The notes: generated from the sequence alone by a model not told the origin. Positions 25,381 through 36,059 are shown, numbered from the stretch's first letter. The stretch: DNA of 64,000 nt from Diphasiastrum complanatum (GCA_029204225.1 CM055093.1:20909701-20973700); one strand, 5' to 3'. Numbers and translations: made by a program.

Positions 25381-26190
25381 TAATGTGGGCTTGTGGGACC
25401 ATATATTAAATTTCTACTTCATACCATATATAATATTGGTTTTGGATATTTTGAAGTTTTGAGCTTTCAAACATAAATTATAAAGTTCTCTTGTTTCAAA
25501 ATCAAATATTTGAAAGGCCATTACTCTTTTAAAAAACTTCTCTGATTCAACATTTGGTAATTCAAAATGTCAAATGAAAAGGCAACAATGGCCAAAATGC
25601 CCATGAGCTTTGAAAGTTAACTCAATAAATGCCATTTTGACCATCTATTAACTTTCTACTTCATATATAATGTGGGCTTGTGGGACCATATATTAAATTT
25701 CTACTTCATACCACATGTATGATATTGGTTTTGAATATTTTGAAGTTTTGAGCTTTCAAACATAAATTATGAAGTTCTCTTGTTTCAAAATCAAATATTT
25801 GAAAGGCCATTACTCTTTAAAAAACTTCTCTTTTCAACATTTAGTAGTTCAAAATGTCAAATGAAAAGGCAACAATGGACAAAATGCCCATGAACTTTGA
25901 AAGTTAAGTCAATAAATGCCATTGTGACCATCTATTAACTTTCTACTTCATATATAATGTGGGCTTGTGGGACCATATATTAACTTTCAACTCCCATATT
26001 GGATTTGAATATTTTGAAGTTTTGAGCTTTCAAACGTGAATTACGAAGTTCTCTTGTTTCAAAATCAAATCTTTGAAAGGCCATTACTCTTCTAAAAATT
26101 TATGTTTACAACATTTGGTAATTCCAAATGTCAAATGAAAAGGCAACAATGGCCAGAATGGCCCATAACACAAATGCCATTGTGACACCC
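25381..26190. repeat. Three tandem copies of a 287-bp repeat
   Basis: The phrase TAATGTGGGCTTGTGGGACC starts at 25381, 25668 and 25955, an exact 287-bp period. Each unit contains the same sub-phrases in order (TTTTGAAGTTTTGAGC, TCTTGTTTCAAAATCAAAT, GGCAACAATGG). Units 1 and 2 are close to full length. Unit 3 lacks a segment near its start and stops at about 26190, where copia D sequence begins. The unit is AT-rich and non-coding. Confidence 0.85.
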
Positions 26191-26199
26191 TGTGATTAA

Positions 26200-27272
26200 T
26201 TCACCTCCCTTTGTCTTCCACGCGTATGGTGCTTGAATCTCCGAGGTAGATGAATTAATCTATGTTGTAAGCTGCATACTGGTAAACCATTGCTTGCGAG
26301 AGGTCATGTCTTGGGTGGCGCCGCTGTCCGGGTACCAACTATCGTGGTCTTCGTTGCCACTGTTATAAGCCATTAACAGGTGTGAATCTTACTCCTTGAA
26401 TTCCGCCGCATTGGAGGAATTTGGCTACTATTGTCGTTGTTTCTTTGCTTCGTTGTAGATGTGGATTCGACATTCCTTGATGTCGTGATTAGCTCTCTTG
26501 CAATATCTGTTGAAGAGCTTCTTGCATGATCCACTGCTCTCACCTTGAGTATGAGGCTTTTGCTATTGCTGCACTTGATTCTTGGCCTTGGAATAGTGTT
26601 TCTTCTTGGTGTACAAGGCCACAGACTTGTCTTTGATGGACAGGCCGCTGGTCTTTCTCCGCATTTCTTCTTGAAGAAGATGACCGATCACCTTTTGAAG
26701 AGTGAGGTCGTGTTGTGTGGAGATCACCACCACAAAGTGTTCATACGCCTTTGGAAGAGAAGAAAGCAAGGTCATAACGGCATCATCATCTTGAATAGCA
26801 CATCCTACAGCTGATAACTGATCCATTAAAGACTTAAAGTTGTTGATGTGAGAAGTGATGGCAGTAGAATCAATCATGCTAAGTGTGAAGAACTTCCTTC
26901 TAAGGTGTAATCTAGTGGTTATATCTTGAGTCTCGTATAGACTTGATAACAAATCCAGTGCTTCCATAAAGGTTTTGCACGTGGTAACATGGGAGTCGGC
27001 CAGATTTAGTGTGATACATACTAAGGCCTTCTGATCTTTGATCTTCCATGCCTTTGCTTGATCACCATCTTCTGGTTTTAGGTCAGAGCCTTATACTACA
27101 TCCCAAAGATCTCTATTTATCAACATCATCTGGAGTTTTAACTTCCAGATGTAGAAGTTAGAACCATTGAACTTGTCAATGATTCTAGTCTTGTTGGATG
27201 ACGACGATGAAGAGTTAACAGTAATACAAACAGAGTGATCTCTCGGTTTATTGAGCTATGACTCTGATACCA
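26200..27272 (-). pseudogene. Copia D: gag-protease fragment
   Basis: The minus strand carries copia gag sequence (26563-27230), including the UBN2-like phrases TRLHLRRKFFTL and DAVMTLLSSLPKAYE. A decayed zinc knuckle follows (about 26470-26500; YCKRANHDIKEC, first Cys pair incomplete), then a protease box WYPDSGATQDMT with the DSGA intact (about 26290-26330). Sequence recognisable as copia stops near 26200. A primer-binding site at 27261-27272 and an LTR start at 27276 show that this is the 5' end of an element whose integrase, RT and 3' LTR are gone. A stop precedes the zinc knuckle frame, so it is not functional. Confidence 0.75.
27261..27272 (-). other. Copia D primer-binding site
   Basis: The minus strand reads TGGTATCAGAGT, one mismatch from the canonical initiator Met tRNA primer-binding site. 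It lies between the LTR start at 27276 and the gag frame. Confidence 0.75.
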
Positions 27273-27275
27273 ATC

Positions 27276-27700
27276 TGATAGGGAGAATATAAATGTTAGA
27301 TTGATTATGTGATGAAAAGTGCAAGTTCCTCAGGCATCAAAGACAACCATCGTCTGATAAGAAACTGAGGAGTCGTAGACGTCCGTATTCTGATCAGAGT
27401 GAGTAAACGAGCTTGATCAAATAGAAGCGAAGAGTATTCAAATCACAATAAGCATTCATCTATGTTATACAAAGATATAAAAGCATATTGCTACTATATT
27501 AAACTCAAGCACAACAATGAGTTACAAGGCGACGTAACTTGGAGGCTCAAATTCGTTTGTCTCATGGACGGTGCATCACATAGAGTGTGTAATGAAGGTG
27601 TATTTATACACTGGATCTATGTATCTAATTACAATAAATGTTTGTTATCCAGCTAAGTATTGTGTTGTACTCATGAAGTAGTTTAACTATGATAACAAAA
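27276..27700 (-). repeat. Copia D 5' LTR (outer end unknown)
   Basis: The inner end is set by the primer-binding site: the minus strand ends ...CCCTATCA three bases before TGGTATCA. No second LTR exists to define the outer end. I found no matching TGATA/TATCA outer terminus, so 27700 is only a rough limit. Confidence 0.35.
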
Positions 27701-28228
27701 TGACAGTTTTACATTAAATACATGGTCAGTAGGCGACTGAGGATCGTTGACATGGATGAGAACGTCGCACATTTTCTCTCACTTCGCATGTTGGGAAATG
27801 GCTGGAGACGTTTCTCGTCAAACACTTCTTTTGATAAACGAAGTTGTTGAAGAAGTCGGAGACTTCGGAGACTTCGACGTCGAGTGTCTTGATTGTTGAA
27901 GAAGTCGAGGAAGTCGGAGGTAAATTGCATCAAATCTTTGCATCCCTATCTTGCACCCGATTCTGGTTTGAGTTTCAACTAGATTTCTATTGCATGTGTT
28001 CGTCTTTGATTGATAAAAGAGAATTGTTGACATCATTTTTTAATTTACTGGAAGTTCAAACTAAATCTAGATTTGTCACAAGTGTTTGACTTTACATAAA
28101 TCTATTTCTTGTTAAGAGGTTGTGAATATTTCAGAGGTATTAGATTGCTATTTCATACGGGTCAAGATGGGGTGTCCAGAGAAACTTTGCAAAGCCTTTA
28201 ACCATTTAATTTGGAATCATATAACATA
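27701..28228. other. No gene seen; short GAAGTCG repeats
   Basis: A GTTGAAGAAGTCGG phrase recurs imperfectly between 27843 and 27918, producing short Ser/Glu-rich open frames that I do not call as genes. Nothing else was recognised. Confidence 0.3.
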
Positions 28229-29465
28229 TGTTGCAGAAGGTGATCCCTGTGTAGCACAGGCATCCCAAAGGGAGCCGGGAACCATGACTTAGCTTCCCAG
28301 CCTTCAACTCTTGCCGTCCAAACCCACTTGACATACAAGCAGCCAACTCGCCAACAACGATCAGACTTAACCAACTTGAAGTTCTGAAACTAACATTGAG
28401 ATCCAACCTGGCGCCATGCCAGATCGGGGGTCCCGATGTGGGTGACTTCCCTCCGCGCCAGCCGCCCGACATACATCAAACTTAACCAACTCGAAGCTTC
28501 GTTACAAACGAGTAACATCCATTCCAAGCAAGTGGTCTGACTTACATCAGACTTAACCAACTGAAAGCTTCGTCACGAGCGCTAGAAGCCAACCTGGCGC
28601 CACGCCAGACTGGACAACCATAAACAGGTAACTTCCACCCAAGCAAGCCATCCAACTCAGCTGACAGGTTATAGCCCGTTCCCCAAGAGCTTAACCCATT
28701 CACGTTCATGCAAGGAACACTCAGAACCACAAGCCGCGACAGATATGGAGACAACCAGTTCCTGGACCAAATGGTCCCGACAACATACCATTGGCGCCAC
28801 GGACCGAATGGTCCCGACGACATACCGTTGGCGTCCCGGGATACGACCCTCAGCTATGTGCCAAATTAAAAAGTTTGAAGCGGCCTTACAACTGGCGCTT
28901 TTACCGAATACTGAAACCCAAAAGGTAATCAGAGTCAGTTTGAGGAAAATCCCACTTTCTTGATAAATCTGAGAAGGTTACATTTCAAGTGTGTGACCGA
29001 CCCTAGTCGTCGGGGCGCTGGCATGCCAAGGCGAGTGCCAGGACAACATTCCAGCAAGGGAGGTTGAGACTCAGTTGGAGCTCGTCCTGAGTCGCAACCC
29101 GCACTCCCCTATAGTATTGGTGGGATTCGCCACCTCTCCTCATACCAAGTAGTCTACCCAGGCTGGTAAAGCACGTTTTTCTCTCTCTAGGATTTTCTCT
29201 CTCTAGAAAGTCATTTTCTCTCTCTAGAATTTACTGATCCCCAGGCTTCCTTTAATCATGCCTAGATCGTGTGAGGTGATTGCACATCGATTTGAGCTCT
29301 CTGGACTTCGCTAGAACCGATCAAAGATTTTCAGCCATAGGAACTTGGCGCCGACTGGATTCTGGTCACAGTGGCGTCGGGAGCGGCACCGGCGCCGGTG
29401 GCGCCGGGAGCAGCAGGGGCGCTACTGGCGCCGAAAGTAAAGCTTGTAAAGGTAGCTTTACAACA
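28229..29465 (-). repeat. LTR-like block related to the 35-47 kb gypsy LTR
   Basis: The block starts TGTTGC and ends AGCTTTACAACA, the same termini as the gypsy LTR at 34898-35815 (TGTTGC...AGCTTTACAACA). An internal stretch (AGGTTACATTTCA...GACCG...CGGGGC near 28975-29010) parallels AGGTTACATTCATACATAGAC in that LTR. Internal duplications occur: CAGACTTAACCAACT with CTGGCGCCA.GCCAGA at about 28350-28420 and again at 28548-28610; a 39-bp unit with AATGGTCCCGAC at about 28770 and 28809; and TTTTCTCTCTCTAG three times near 29178-29226. Flanking pentamers (ACATA and CCGTG) do not match, so a simple solo LTR with a target duplication is not supported. Confidence 0.5.
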
Positions 29466-30136
29466 CCGTGGCTTGCCGAACCTTGGTACCATTCCTAGGG
29501 TGTATACTTGCACTGACAAGAATATTGGGCAACGAGCTTGACATGTTCGTAGCCTAGTTTCAACTCAGTTTTGCAGGTTTGCTAAGCCCATTTGGCTTGC
29601 ATTTCATGAAATCACCCATTTAGCGTTACTTTGCGCAATAGCAACAAATGAAATGACATGACATGGATGCCGGATGGATGGATCTGGGACAATGGCATTA
29701 TAATGTGCCAAGGCCGCATTATAACAGATGATGAGAGTGGCGGGATGGTATTGATGGCATTCGTGGTAGAGGCCTCTGAGCTCGTTACAGGCGAGACGGA
29801 GAGTAACAGGGAGGGCGACGACGACGGTGTGGCGGTGCTTAATGTGCTCTGCGAGGGCGGTTGTTGGCAGATTCCTTGAGGCCAACATTAACAATAAGTT
29901 GCGAGGGTCGTGGCATCTTGTGTGCGTAAGACCATGGCCCAATGAGCACTTGTAAATAATCTATTTTGGAATAAACTAGACTTTGGGCCATGTGATTAAA
30001 ATAATATTAAAAGGCCAAAGTTTAAGTTAAACTTAAGTTCCTAAGTTTTTGGTGGTAGGTTGGGGTGTGCTTCTTTGTACACCGTAGATTAGTTTGTGTT
30101 TCTTGTTAAGGGTGTGGATTTCAATCCCACCTCCTT
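29466..30136. other. No gene seen
   Basis: A plus-strand open frame at 29658-29879 is acidic and Val-rich but matches nothing I know. GGGCCA-containing inverted phrases flank AT-rich DNA at about 29935-30000. A GTGGATTTCAATCCCAC string near 30112 looks like a tRNA T-arm, but no complete cloverleaf is present. Confidence 0.3.
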
Positions 30137-30276
30137 GTACCAGGGGACAAGGGTACATTGTCTACAATAAGCTTATATGTGGATTCAGTTATAGTCTCCA
30201 TTTGCGTATGGGACGAATGCACTCTTTTGGTGCCTTTTCGGATGCAACCGCTTTGTGCATAGCTTGCATCCTCCAA
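30137..30276 (-). repeat. TRIM LTR-C, truncated
   Basis: About 140 bp closely matching the first half of LTR-A (minus strand TGGAGGATGCAAGC onward to CCCCTGGTAC), preceded by a purine tract with GAGTGGGGGG. The second half of the LTR is missing. Confidence 0.6.
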
Positions 30277-30342
30277 TCCCCCCACTCAAGCGAGCACAGG
30301 GCGAAGGAAACCCCCACTTGCTCGTTCAGGAGCATAGCACTT

Positions 30343-30354
30343 GCTCTGATACCA
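30343..30354 (-). other. TRIM primer-binding site 2
   Basis: The minus strand reads TGGTATCAGAGC, a perfect copia-type initiator Met tRNA primer-binding site, directly after LTR-B. Confidence 0.75.
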
Positions 30355-30610
30355 ACTCAGAATTTTGTTGACAGCGGAGAGCGGTCCAGTAGACGATGTG
30401 GCGTGTCATGCGCGCTTGCGGGTTGCGTGCGGGATCCCATCCCCACCGCCTAGCCACCCGCCATCATTCCCCTTGACCTCAAAAGGGCTGGTACCAGGGG
30501 ATATTAGACACTTAGACATTTACCACTTATATCCACTTTGAACAAAGTTCCACTTTTACTTATGGGAGTTCTTTGAGCATGGGTTGTGGCTCCACTTTGC
30601 CATTCCAACA
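30355..30610 (-). repeat. TRIM LTR-B (diverged relative)
   Basis: About 256 bp from TGTTGGAATGG to CTGAGT on the minus strand. It is flanked upstream by a polypurine tract and downstream by a primer-binding site (TGGTATCAGAGC, 30354-30343). It shares with LTR-A the blocks CCCATAAG, CCCCTGGTAC.AGCCC.TTTG and GGGATCCCG but differs elsewhere. Confidence 0.55.
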
Positions 30611-30624
30611 CTCCCCCTCAAATT
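30611..30624 (-). other. TRIM polypurine tract 1
   Basis: The minus strand reads AATTTGAGGGGGAG immediately before TGTTGGAATGG, the start of LTR-B. Composition and position fit a plus-strand primer. Confidence 0.7.
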
Positions 30625-30645
30625 GGGGCACAGGTCATGTTGCCT

Positions 30646-30657
30646 GCTTTGATACCA
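30646..30657 (-). other. TRIM primer-binding site 1
   Basis: The minus strand reads TGGTATCAAAGC directly after the CA end of LTR-A, a near-perfect initiator Met tRNA primer-binding site. Confidence 0.7.
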
Positions 30658-30964
30658 TGTAGGAATTTGGTGGGCCTTCAACGTATACAACTTAACCTTT
30701 CTAGTTCAGAGGTTGCACCCGTGATGCAATTTAACCAATCTGGTTCAGAGGTTGCACCAAAATCATGGAGCCTTTTGCCCCTTCCGTGAGCCACGTTTCG
30801 GGATCCCGTCGCAAAGGGGCTAGTACCAGGGGACAAGGGTACATTGTCTACAATGAGCTTATATGTGGGTTTAGTTATAGTCTCCATTTGCTTATGGGAT
30901 GAATGCACTCTTTTGGTGCCTTTTCAAACGCAACTGCTTTGTGTGTAACTTGCATCCTCCAACA
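30658..30964 (-). repeat. TRIM LTR-A
   Basis: About 307 bp, TGTTGGAGGATGC...CCTACA on the minus strand, so it has proper TG/CA ends. It holds a doubled motif, GGTGCAACCTCTGAAC, at two places about 45 bp apart. A related copy lies in plus orientation at 63638-63861. Confidence 0.65.
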
Positions 30965-31462
30965 TCCATCCGACGAACTGCACAACAAGACTTTCTCTGA
31001 CGATTGCATCTGACGACCTACAAAAATCTCTCTAACGTTTCCATCTGACCAGTCTTTTGAATTTTCCGAGTTCTCACATTTTCCAATTTTTCGGATTTTT
31101 CGAGTTGTTCTGAATTTTTTCGAGTCTCTTTTTTCCGAGGTCCTGTCAGTCACATTTTTCGAAAAAAAAAAATTTAAAAAGGAAAAATAAAAAATACGTT
31201 AAAAATAAAAAAAATTTGGATGTGAACACCTCACTCGAACTTATCCTTTTTTGGTCTGACCATATGACCTAAATTCGGAAAACAAATTTGGTTCCAAATA
31301 TTGGGCTTCAATTCACCAATTCTCAATTTCAATTCGAAGGAGTGCATAAGAGAAGGAGTTCGTACAAACAAGAGTGAGCAGGTTTGACGAAACTTTTTAG
31401 TGGTTTTGTTTAAACTCTTGAGTGGTTTTGACTGAATGTTTTAAGCGATTATTTCTTTGTGA
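30965..31462. other. No gene; TCGAAAAA-rich stretch
   Basis: The DNA just outside LTR-A is rich in TTTTTCGAG/CTCGAAAAA phrases (31040-31160) followed by A-runs. Very similar phrases flank the related LTR fragment at 63.9 kb. Possible upstream region of the reading frame at 31463. Confidence 0.4.
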
Positions 31463-33520
31463 TTGATTTTCAGTGTACATTTTACATTTTGTCACATTTT
31501 CATTTTGTGCAAGATGCATTGCAATATAACTACGAGTACACATCTAGTTGAGATTTTAGAAATCGCATCTTCTTCAATGCTCCAAGAGCCATCTGTAGAT
31601 TCTCCTATATACTATGTAGAGGGTCCATACAAAATGTCAATTCCAGTGTATTGGTCACACTTGCCCGATGATGGAGTTATCCCATCTGTCAGATGTTTTG
31701 GGTGTGGAGCTAGGCATCGTAGAATTGAATGTCCTCATCGAAGTAATCATGTAGCATTTGTCACTTCTTGTGTTGACTGCAGAACAAAGTACCCTTGTTT
31801 AGATTGTCCATTACGTTCATCATACTCAGTTCAAGATGTCTCAAGTCTAATTGGTTCAAAGAAACCAATGCAATATTCCAAAAGAGAAATCTAGATGCCA
31901 GGGACGTGTATGCCAGTTGACACAGTCCATTGCGAGAAAGGTGAAAGACAAGGAAGCAATGTTTCATGAAGTTTCTCGTGGCGAGCAACGACACCATGAC
32001 CAATCTTCAGCTTGCCAAATGGAAGATCAAAAAATAGAAAAAATATTCAAAGAATGGGTGGATGAGCAGACGCTTCACTATCCACAATGGTGGTGACATA
32101 ATAAGCTGCCTAATATGGAGCAGCACCCTCAGATGTGGAATCAATTGATTCCATCTCCACATAGAAATATGGATAACTGCAAATGAATATGGAAGCACAT
32201 ACTGTCCTACCAACATGATTATAAGAGAAAAACTTGGAAACCTGAGTACCTACACAAGTATACGAAAAAGGAATCTATGTACCTAGCGGACACGTACTTT
32301 TTGTGGTTTGATGCAAGTAATCTTGAAGACACAGAACACAGTTTTTGCACATGGTGGATGAGAGATATATTCGCTGAGAACAAACATGGACAATCGTGAC
32401 AATCAAATGAGAAGGGACCAGCAATAGCAACAACATCTCAAAACAAGAAAAAGACAAAGCCATGCAGATTGATGAAATGTGAAGATAGGCCTATCACTCA
32501 TCACAATACTCCATCTCTTAATCAAGCTACTGATCAAATGATGGAACAAGTGATCATCAATTCTCTACATACATTTGGAATCTCTTCAAATATGCAACAA
32601 CAATACTTGCAGTGGATAAAAGGAGCTGCAGCAGCGCACGATGAAGAATTATTTAAAATATGGTATGATGTCATTGGGAATCAATCCATAACGGATCAGC
32701 AAGCAATGACCGCAATACAAACAGAAGAATCTACTGAAGTTGTTGATCCAAGAGATCAAGGTCAAGATCAAGAAGAAGTAAGGAATGAAGATCATCATGC
32801 TGAAGGGCTGGCTAGTCAACGTGAAGATCAAGATGATAATTCCACATCAGATCAAAAGTTTAACATATGTTGGCCAGACTATTTATCACGTTTCAACTTG
32901 CAACCATCAGATCTGATGAAGGGGCACTACTTCAAATGGCTCAATGAGATGGACTATAACGATTCAAAGAAGATGTTCGAAAGGTGGTGGTATGCAGAGG
33001 TAAGGGACAAAGCCGAAGTAATGCAATGGACAAAGCTTGAACAAAAGGAGCGGATGGAACAAGAAAAGATGAGGAGTCAAGAGCAAGAGACAGATCAGAT
33101 GGTGTTAGATCCTAAGAATGATGAATTACTAGAAAACCAACAAGATGATTTCTATGAAGATTCTAAATCAAGTCACAATGTCGCAATCTGTTGGCCAGCA
33201 TATTTATCAATGTTCACACAACGCTCACCTGATGATTTTAAAGAGCCATATTTTTCATGGTTGGAAGACACAGGCTATGCGGATTCAAAGAAAATCGTTA
33301 GAAGATTGTGGGGCAGAATAGGAAAAGATATTGAAGAGTGGAAATAAAAGCAAAAAGATATTGAGGAGTGGAAGGAAAAGCAAGAACTTGATGAATCTGA
33401 ACGAAAAGAAAAACAAAGGGTAAGAGTGAAGGAGAAAGTACAACAATCTAGAAGTAATGATCAAGATGAAAATCTGACTGAAGTTTCATGTCCGAGCATA
33501 GATTCACCATGTAGGCTCAC
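31463..33520 (+). pseudogene. Unrecognised repeat protein with Cys-rich segment and WW repeats
   Basis: This is a long plus-strand coding remnant. The first part (31463-31894) has a Cys/His-rich segment, with CFGCGARHRRIECPH and then CVDCRTKYPCLDC, resembling paired zinc-binding C-x2-C units. A frame change near 31860-31890 leads into a frame that stays open to 33347 and beyond except for stops at about 32094, 32184, 32397 and 33345. It contains at least four degenerate 30-residue repeats built on YF-x-WL, about 8 residues, then DS-x2-x-F-x2-WW: near 32275-32370, 32560-32670, 32920-33000 and 33240-33315. Gln/Glu/Asp-rich linkers separate them. The last two carry an extra ICWP-x-YLS lead. The tail (33345-33520) is Lys/Glu-rich with a 25-bp tandem duplication. 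I know no named family; a gag- or coat-like ORF of a retroelement is possible but unproven. Confidence 0.5.
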
Positions 33521-33903
33521 ATGGAAACAATCTGTAATCCTAGCTAGTAATCCTCGGCTCTCATGCTCGGCTCTCAACTTCTCCTGCTCTCCTCCTTCTG
33601 AGACCTCCTCGGTCTTGGGTGAGAGATGCTCTATGCTTTCAGCTTGGCTCGACATCTGGGGATTCTTTGGAATCTGCTAACATTATCCACTCCTAATCTG
33701 TTGCAGGACTCACTGCAACACATGTCAGATGATGTCGTTCCGCTTGGCACTTGGAAAAGCATGGATCTTTGTTTGCTTTCGTAAAACCAAGTGCTTATTA
33801 TTTGCAAAACTGTTCCACAAAAATGGATATTTCTCAATGGCCGCTACATTCCAACCCTCTTGAGAACCTCTTGCGAGTCTTGCTCGCCTCGTCGCCTTGC
33901 CAA

Positions 33904-34897
33904 CTATTTTTGGTTGCTCATTTTTCTTTCCAGGACCTCGAAGTCTTGGAAGCGTAATTTATTTCCATAGGATAACGACCCCAGGTAATCTCGTATCTTT
34001 TTTATGAAGCCCATTTTCAGCCAGTATTCTATCATAGTGACATATCGTGATGACATGAAGGCTGCTCTGTAGTAAAGTCGGGCCATCATCTCATGGTCTT
34101 CCTCCGACTGGAGAGCCATATTGGGATTGATCCTTATTGGATCCAAGTCGCGATCTCAAAAATACTCTTTCTGCATCAGAAAGGCTATCAAATGGCAATA
34201 CTCGGTGCTTTCTCCCACACGCAGATCGACGTTGGTCTTGTACTTGTGCCCGAAATCCAACAAATGTAGCCTCAGGTTATCCAAGGAGTTATTGCCTGAG
34301 ATTCTTGTAATTAGCGGCCAGTTCACCACTTCAACTCGTGGTCGCTCTGCAGGCCAGAGATTTCTTCGTTTGAGCGGCATGTAAAAAAAATCAATTCTTT
34401 TCCACGCCGGTGCCCTCAAGTATTCTTGCAGCTGCTGGCTATCCCTTAGAACTTTGCTCTGCCATTCAAGTTGCGGTTGCAGTGCCGCAATGATCTCAGC
34501 CCTTGTGGACTATTGGCTTTAATTGATTCCCTCTCTGCCTCCCCTCATATTGGGAGGATATGTCCTTTTAAACTTCTCTGATTTCTTGGTATCTGCCATA
34601 TTATTCCTTGGCCTGATAGGTGAGGCTACTCTACGTCGTTGTGGTGGCCTTGCCAAGTAGTCATCCAGGGCCTTAGTGCCCGTATCACTTTCTTTAGCCC
34701 GCTCGCTTGTAGATGCCTCAGTTGTGGCCGTATCTTGTCTGGGTGAGAATCTTCTGGTTTCCAACGGATCTGCTAGGAAGTCATCGTCACCACCAATGTT
34801 AGTGTTAGTTTCTGGAGGGTCAGGGATGGAGTGATCAGGAGAGAGAGACATAGGAATGACAGGTTTAGGAAAACATGGGTTTAACAAATTGTACGCC
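33904..34897 (-). pseudogene. 3' part of a long unrecognised reading frame, cut by gypsy
   Basis: One minus-strand frame runs from the gypsy insertion point (34897) to a stop at 33904, about 330 codons, with in-frame stops at 34519, just below that, and at 34156. All three fit C-to-T change of CAA, CAG or CGA. It begins with a Pro/Ser/Asp-rich part holding a doubled motif (DDFLADPLETRR and LDDYLARPPQRRR), then a more globular part with FFYMPLKRRNLWP, NWPLITRISG and LLDFGHKY. Its upstream continuation is at 47233-49688, on the other side of the gypsy element. Function unknown. Confidence 0.45.
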
Positions 34898-35815
34898 TGT
34901 TGCGCCGGCGTCTCAAAGGGCGTTGGGACTTGAGCGGTTTCCTCAACACGCGCTTAAGTCTAACATTCATCCATTATGCACTTACGTAAAAGCCAACTCA
35001 GAAATGTAACAAGCTTAACCATTCAGACATAAGAAAACTGGAATCCCAACCAACTCGAAAGCCAACTCAGAATTCGTCCTCAAAAGGTAACCAAAGGCAA
35101 AGACAAGTCACACATGAAACCCAAGGCATAGTGGTCGCCAAACTGACCAATTGGCATAGAGGCAAGCCCTACGTCGATGACGAGGACCCTTAGGCGCCAG
35201 CGACGCAAAAAGGTTGTAGTAAGGGTCCTTCCACTTGGACCAGTCCCGGAGGCGAAACTGAAATGGTAATCATCCCCAAGGATCAGCTTTATTAGATTTG
35301 GAAGAGGTTACATTCATACATAGACTGACCGGTCTCGGGGCCACCAACACGTGCTGGGCATTGTGCCTGGCTCGTGCTGGTAGAGGAGCTGAGACCTGGC
35401 GACTGGATTCCTGGCGCTGGTTGAGCTGCCCAAGTTTCTGTCTGCCGGACTCCCCCCTATAGTTCTGCTGTGATTCGGGGCACCCCCTCTGTTCTGAAAC
35501 ATGGTGCTTTCTGGTAAATCATGCTTTTTAGGACTTAGTTTTTATTTTGTTGATTAAGCCTGGCAAGCCTGGCAGAATCAATCTGGCTCCCGGACATGGG
35601 TCCTGGGAGCCGTCCCGGCAGCAGAATCAACTTGCTTCCTGACTAGGCCATGACTCGAGCTCCAAAGCTAGCTCATGACTTGTGACTACTTGACTGGCTC
35701 ACCACAGGTCGGAGGCTCAGTCCTTGACGTTCTAACTTGCTCTGGGACCTTAGGGAGTGTCACACCTTAGAGTTTTACAGGGCACACTGGGTGCACCTGA
35801 GTCAGCTTTACAACA
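34898..35815 (-). repeat. Gypsy 1 3' LTR (left copy)
   Basis: 918 bp, TGTTGCGCC...AGCTTTACAACA on the plus strand. It aligns along its full length with 46313-47232 with scattered substitutions (roughly 95 percent identity judged by eye), so the insertion is not very recent. Confidence 0.92.
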
Positions 35816-35825
35816 TCCTCCCCTC
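35816..35825 (-). other. Gypsy 1 polypurine tract
   Basis: The minus strand reads GAGGGGAGGA immediately before the TGTTGTAAAG start of the 3' LTR. Confidence 0.85.
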
Positions 35826-36059
35826 GTTTGAAAAAGCTGATGTCCTCATCAGGGCCAAACTAGACCTAGGACGTATGGTACGGGCTCAATTCACCGGCCT
35901 TAACAACTTTTGAATTAAAAAGATACATTGGCAGTAGCACAGGAAAAGTGTAGATAAAGTTCACTTACGTAAAACTTGTGTAAAGCTGCAAGTGATTTAT
36001 TGACAAACTTAAGAAAGATACCTGGAAGTTCCTTGAACTTCAGAATTGGCCATGAGTGT
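35826..36059 (-). other. Gypsy 1 3' untranslated segment
   Basis: Short non-coding stretch between the chromodomain stop at 36060 and the polypurine tract. No open frame is convincing. Confidence 0.5.

Larger units (their letters stand above)
30137..30964 (-). mobile_element. Tandem TRIM-like array of small LTR units
   Basis: Read on the minus strand from 30964: LTR-A (30964-30658), a primer-binding site (30657-30646), about 20 bp of spacer, a polypurine tract (30624-30611), LTR-B (30610-30355), a second primer-binding site (30354-30343), about 65 bp, a second purine tract (about 30290-30277) and a truncated LTR-C (30276-30137). There is no room for any coding sequence. This is the layout of terminal-repeat retrotransposons in miniature, here with two internal domains sharing a middle LTR. 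LTR-A and LTR-C are clearly the same family; LTR-B is a diverged relative sharing several blocks. Confidence 0.65.

Noticed and set aside
29340-29465. TTGGCGCCGACTGG at 29346 as a plus-strand primer-binding site (Tat/Athila type) with a gag start after it
   Set aside because: The surrounding block has the termini and internal sequence of a minus-orientation gypsy LTR that continues to 29465, so the string lies inside the LTR; GGCGCC also recurs several times nearby.
30100-30140. tRNA gene suggested by GTGGATTTCAATCCCAC (T-arm-like)
   Set aside because: No matching acceptor, D or anticodon arms at proper spacing.
31463-33520. Calling the WW-repeat frame a capsid/gag of an endogenous pararetrovirus
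   Set aside because: No RT, movement-protein or RNase H sequence adjoins it and I could not match the motif to any such family; left as unrecognised.
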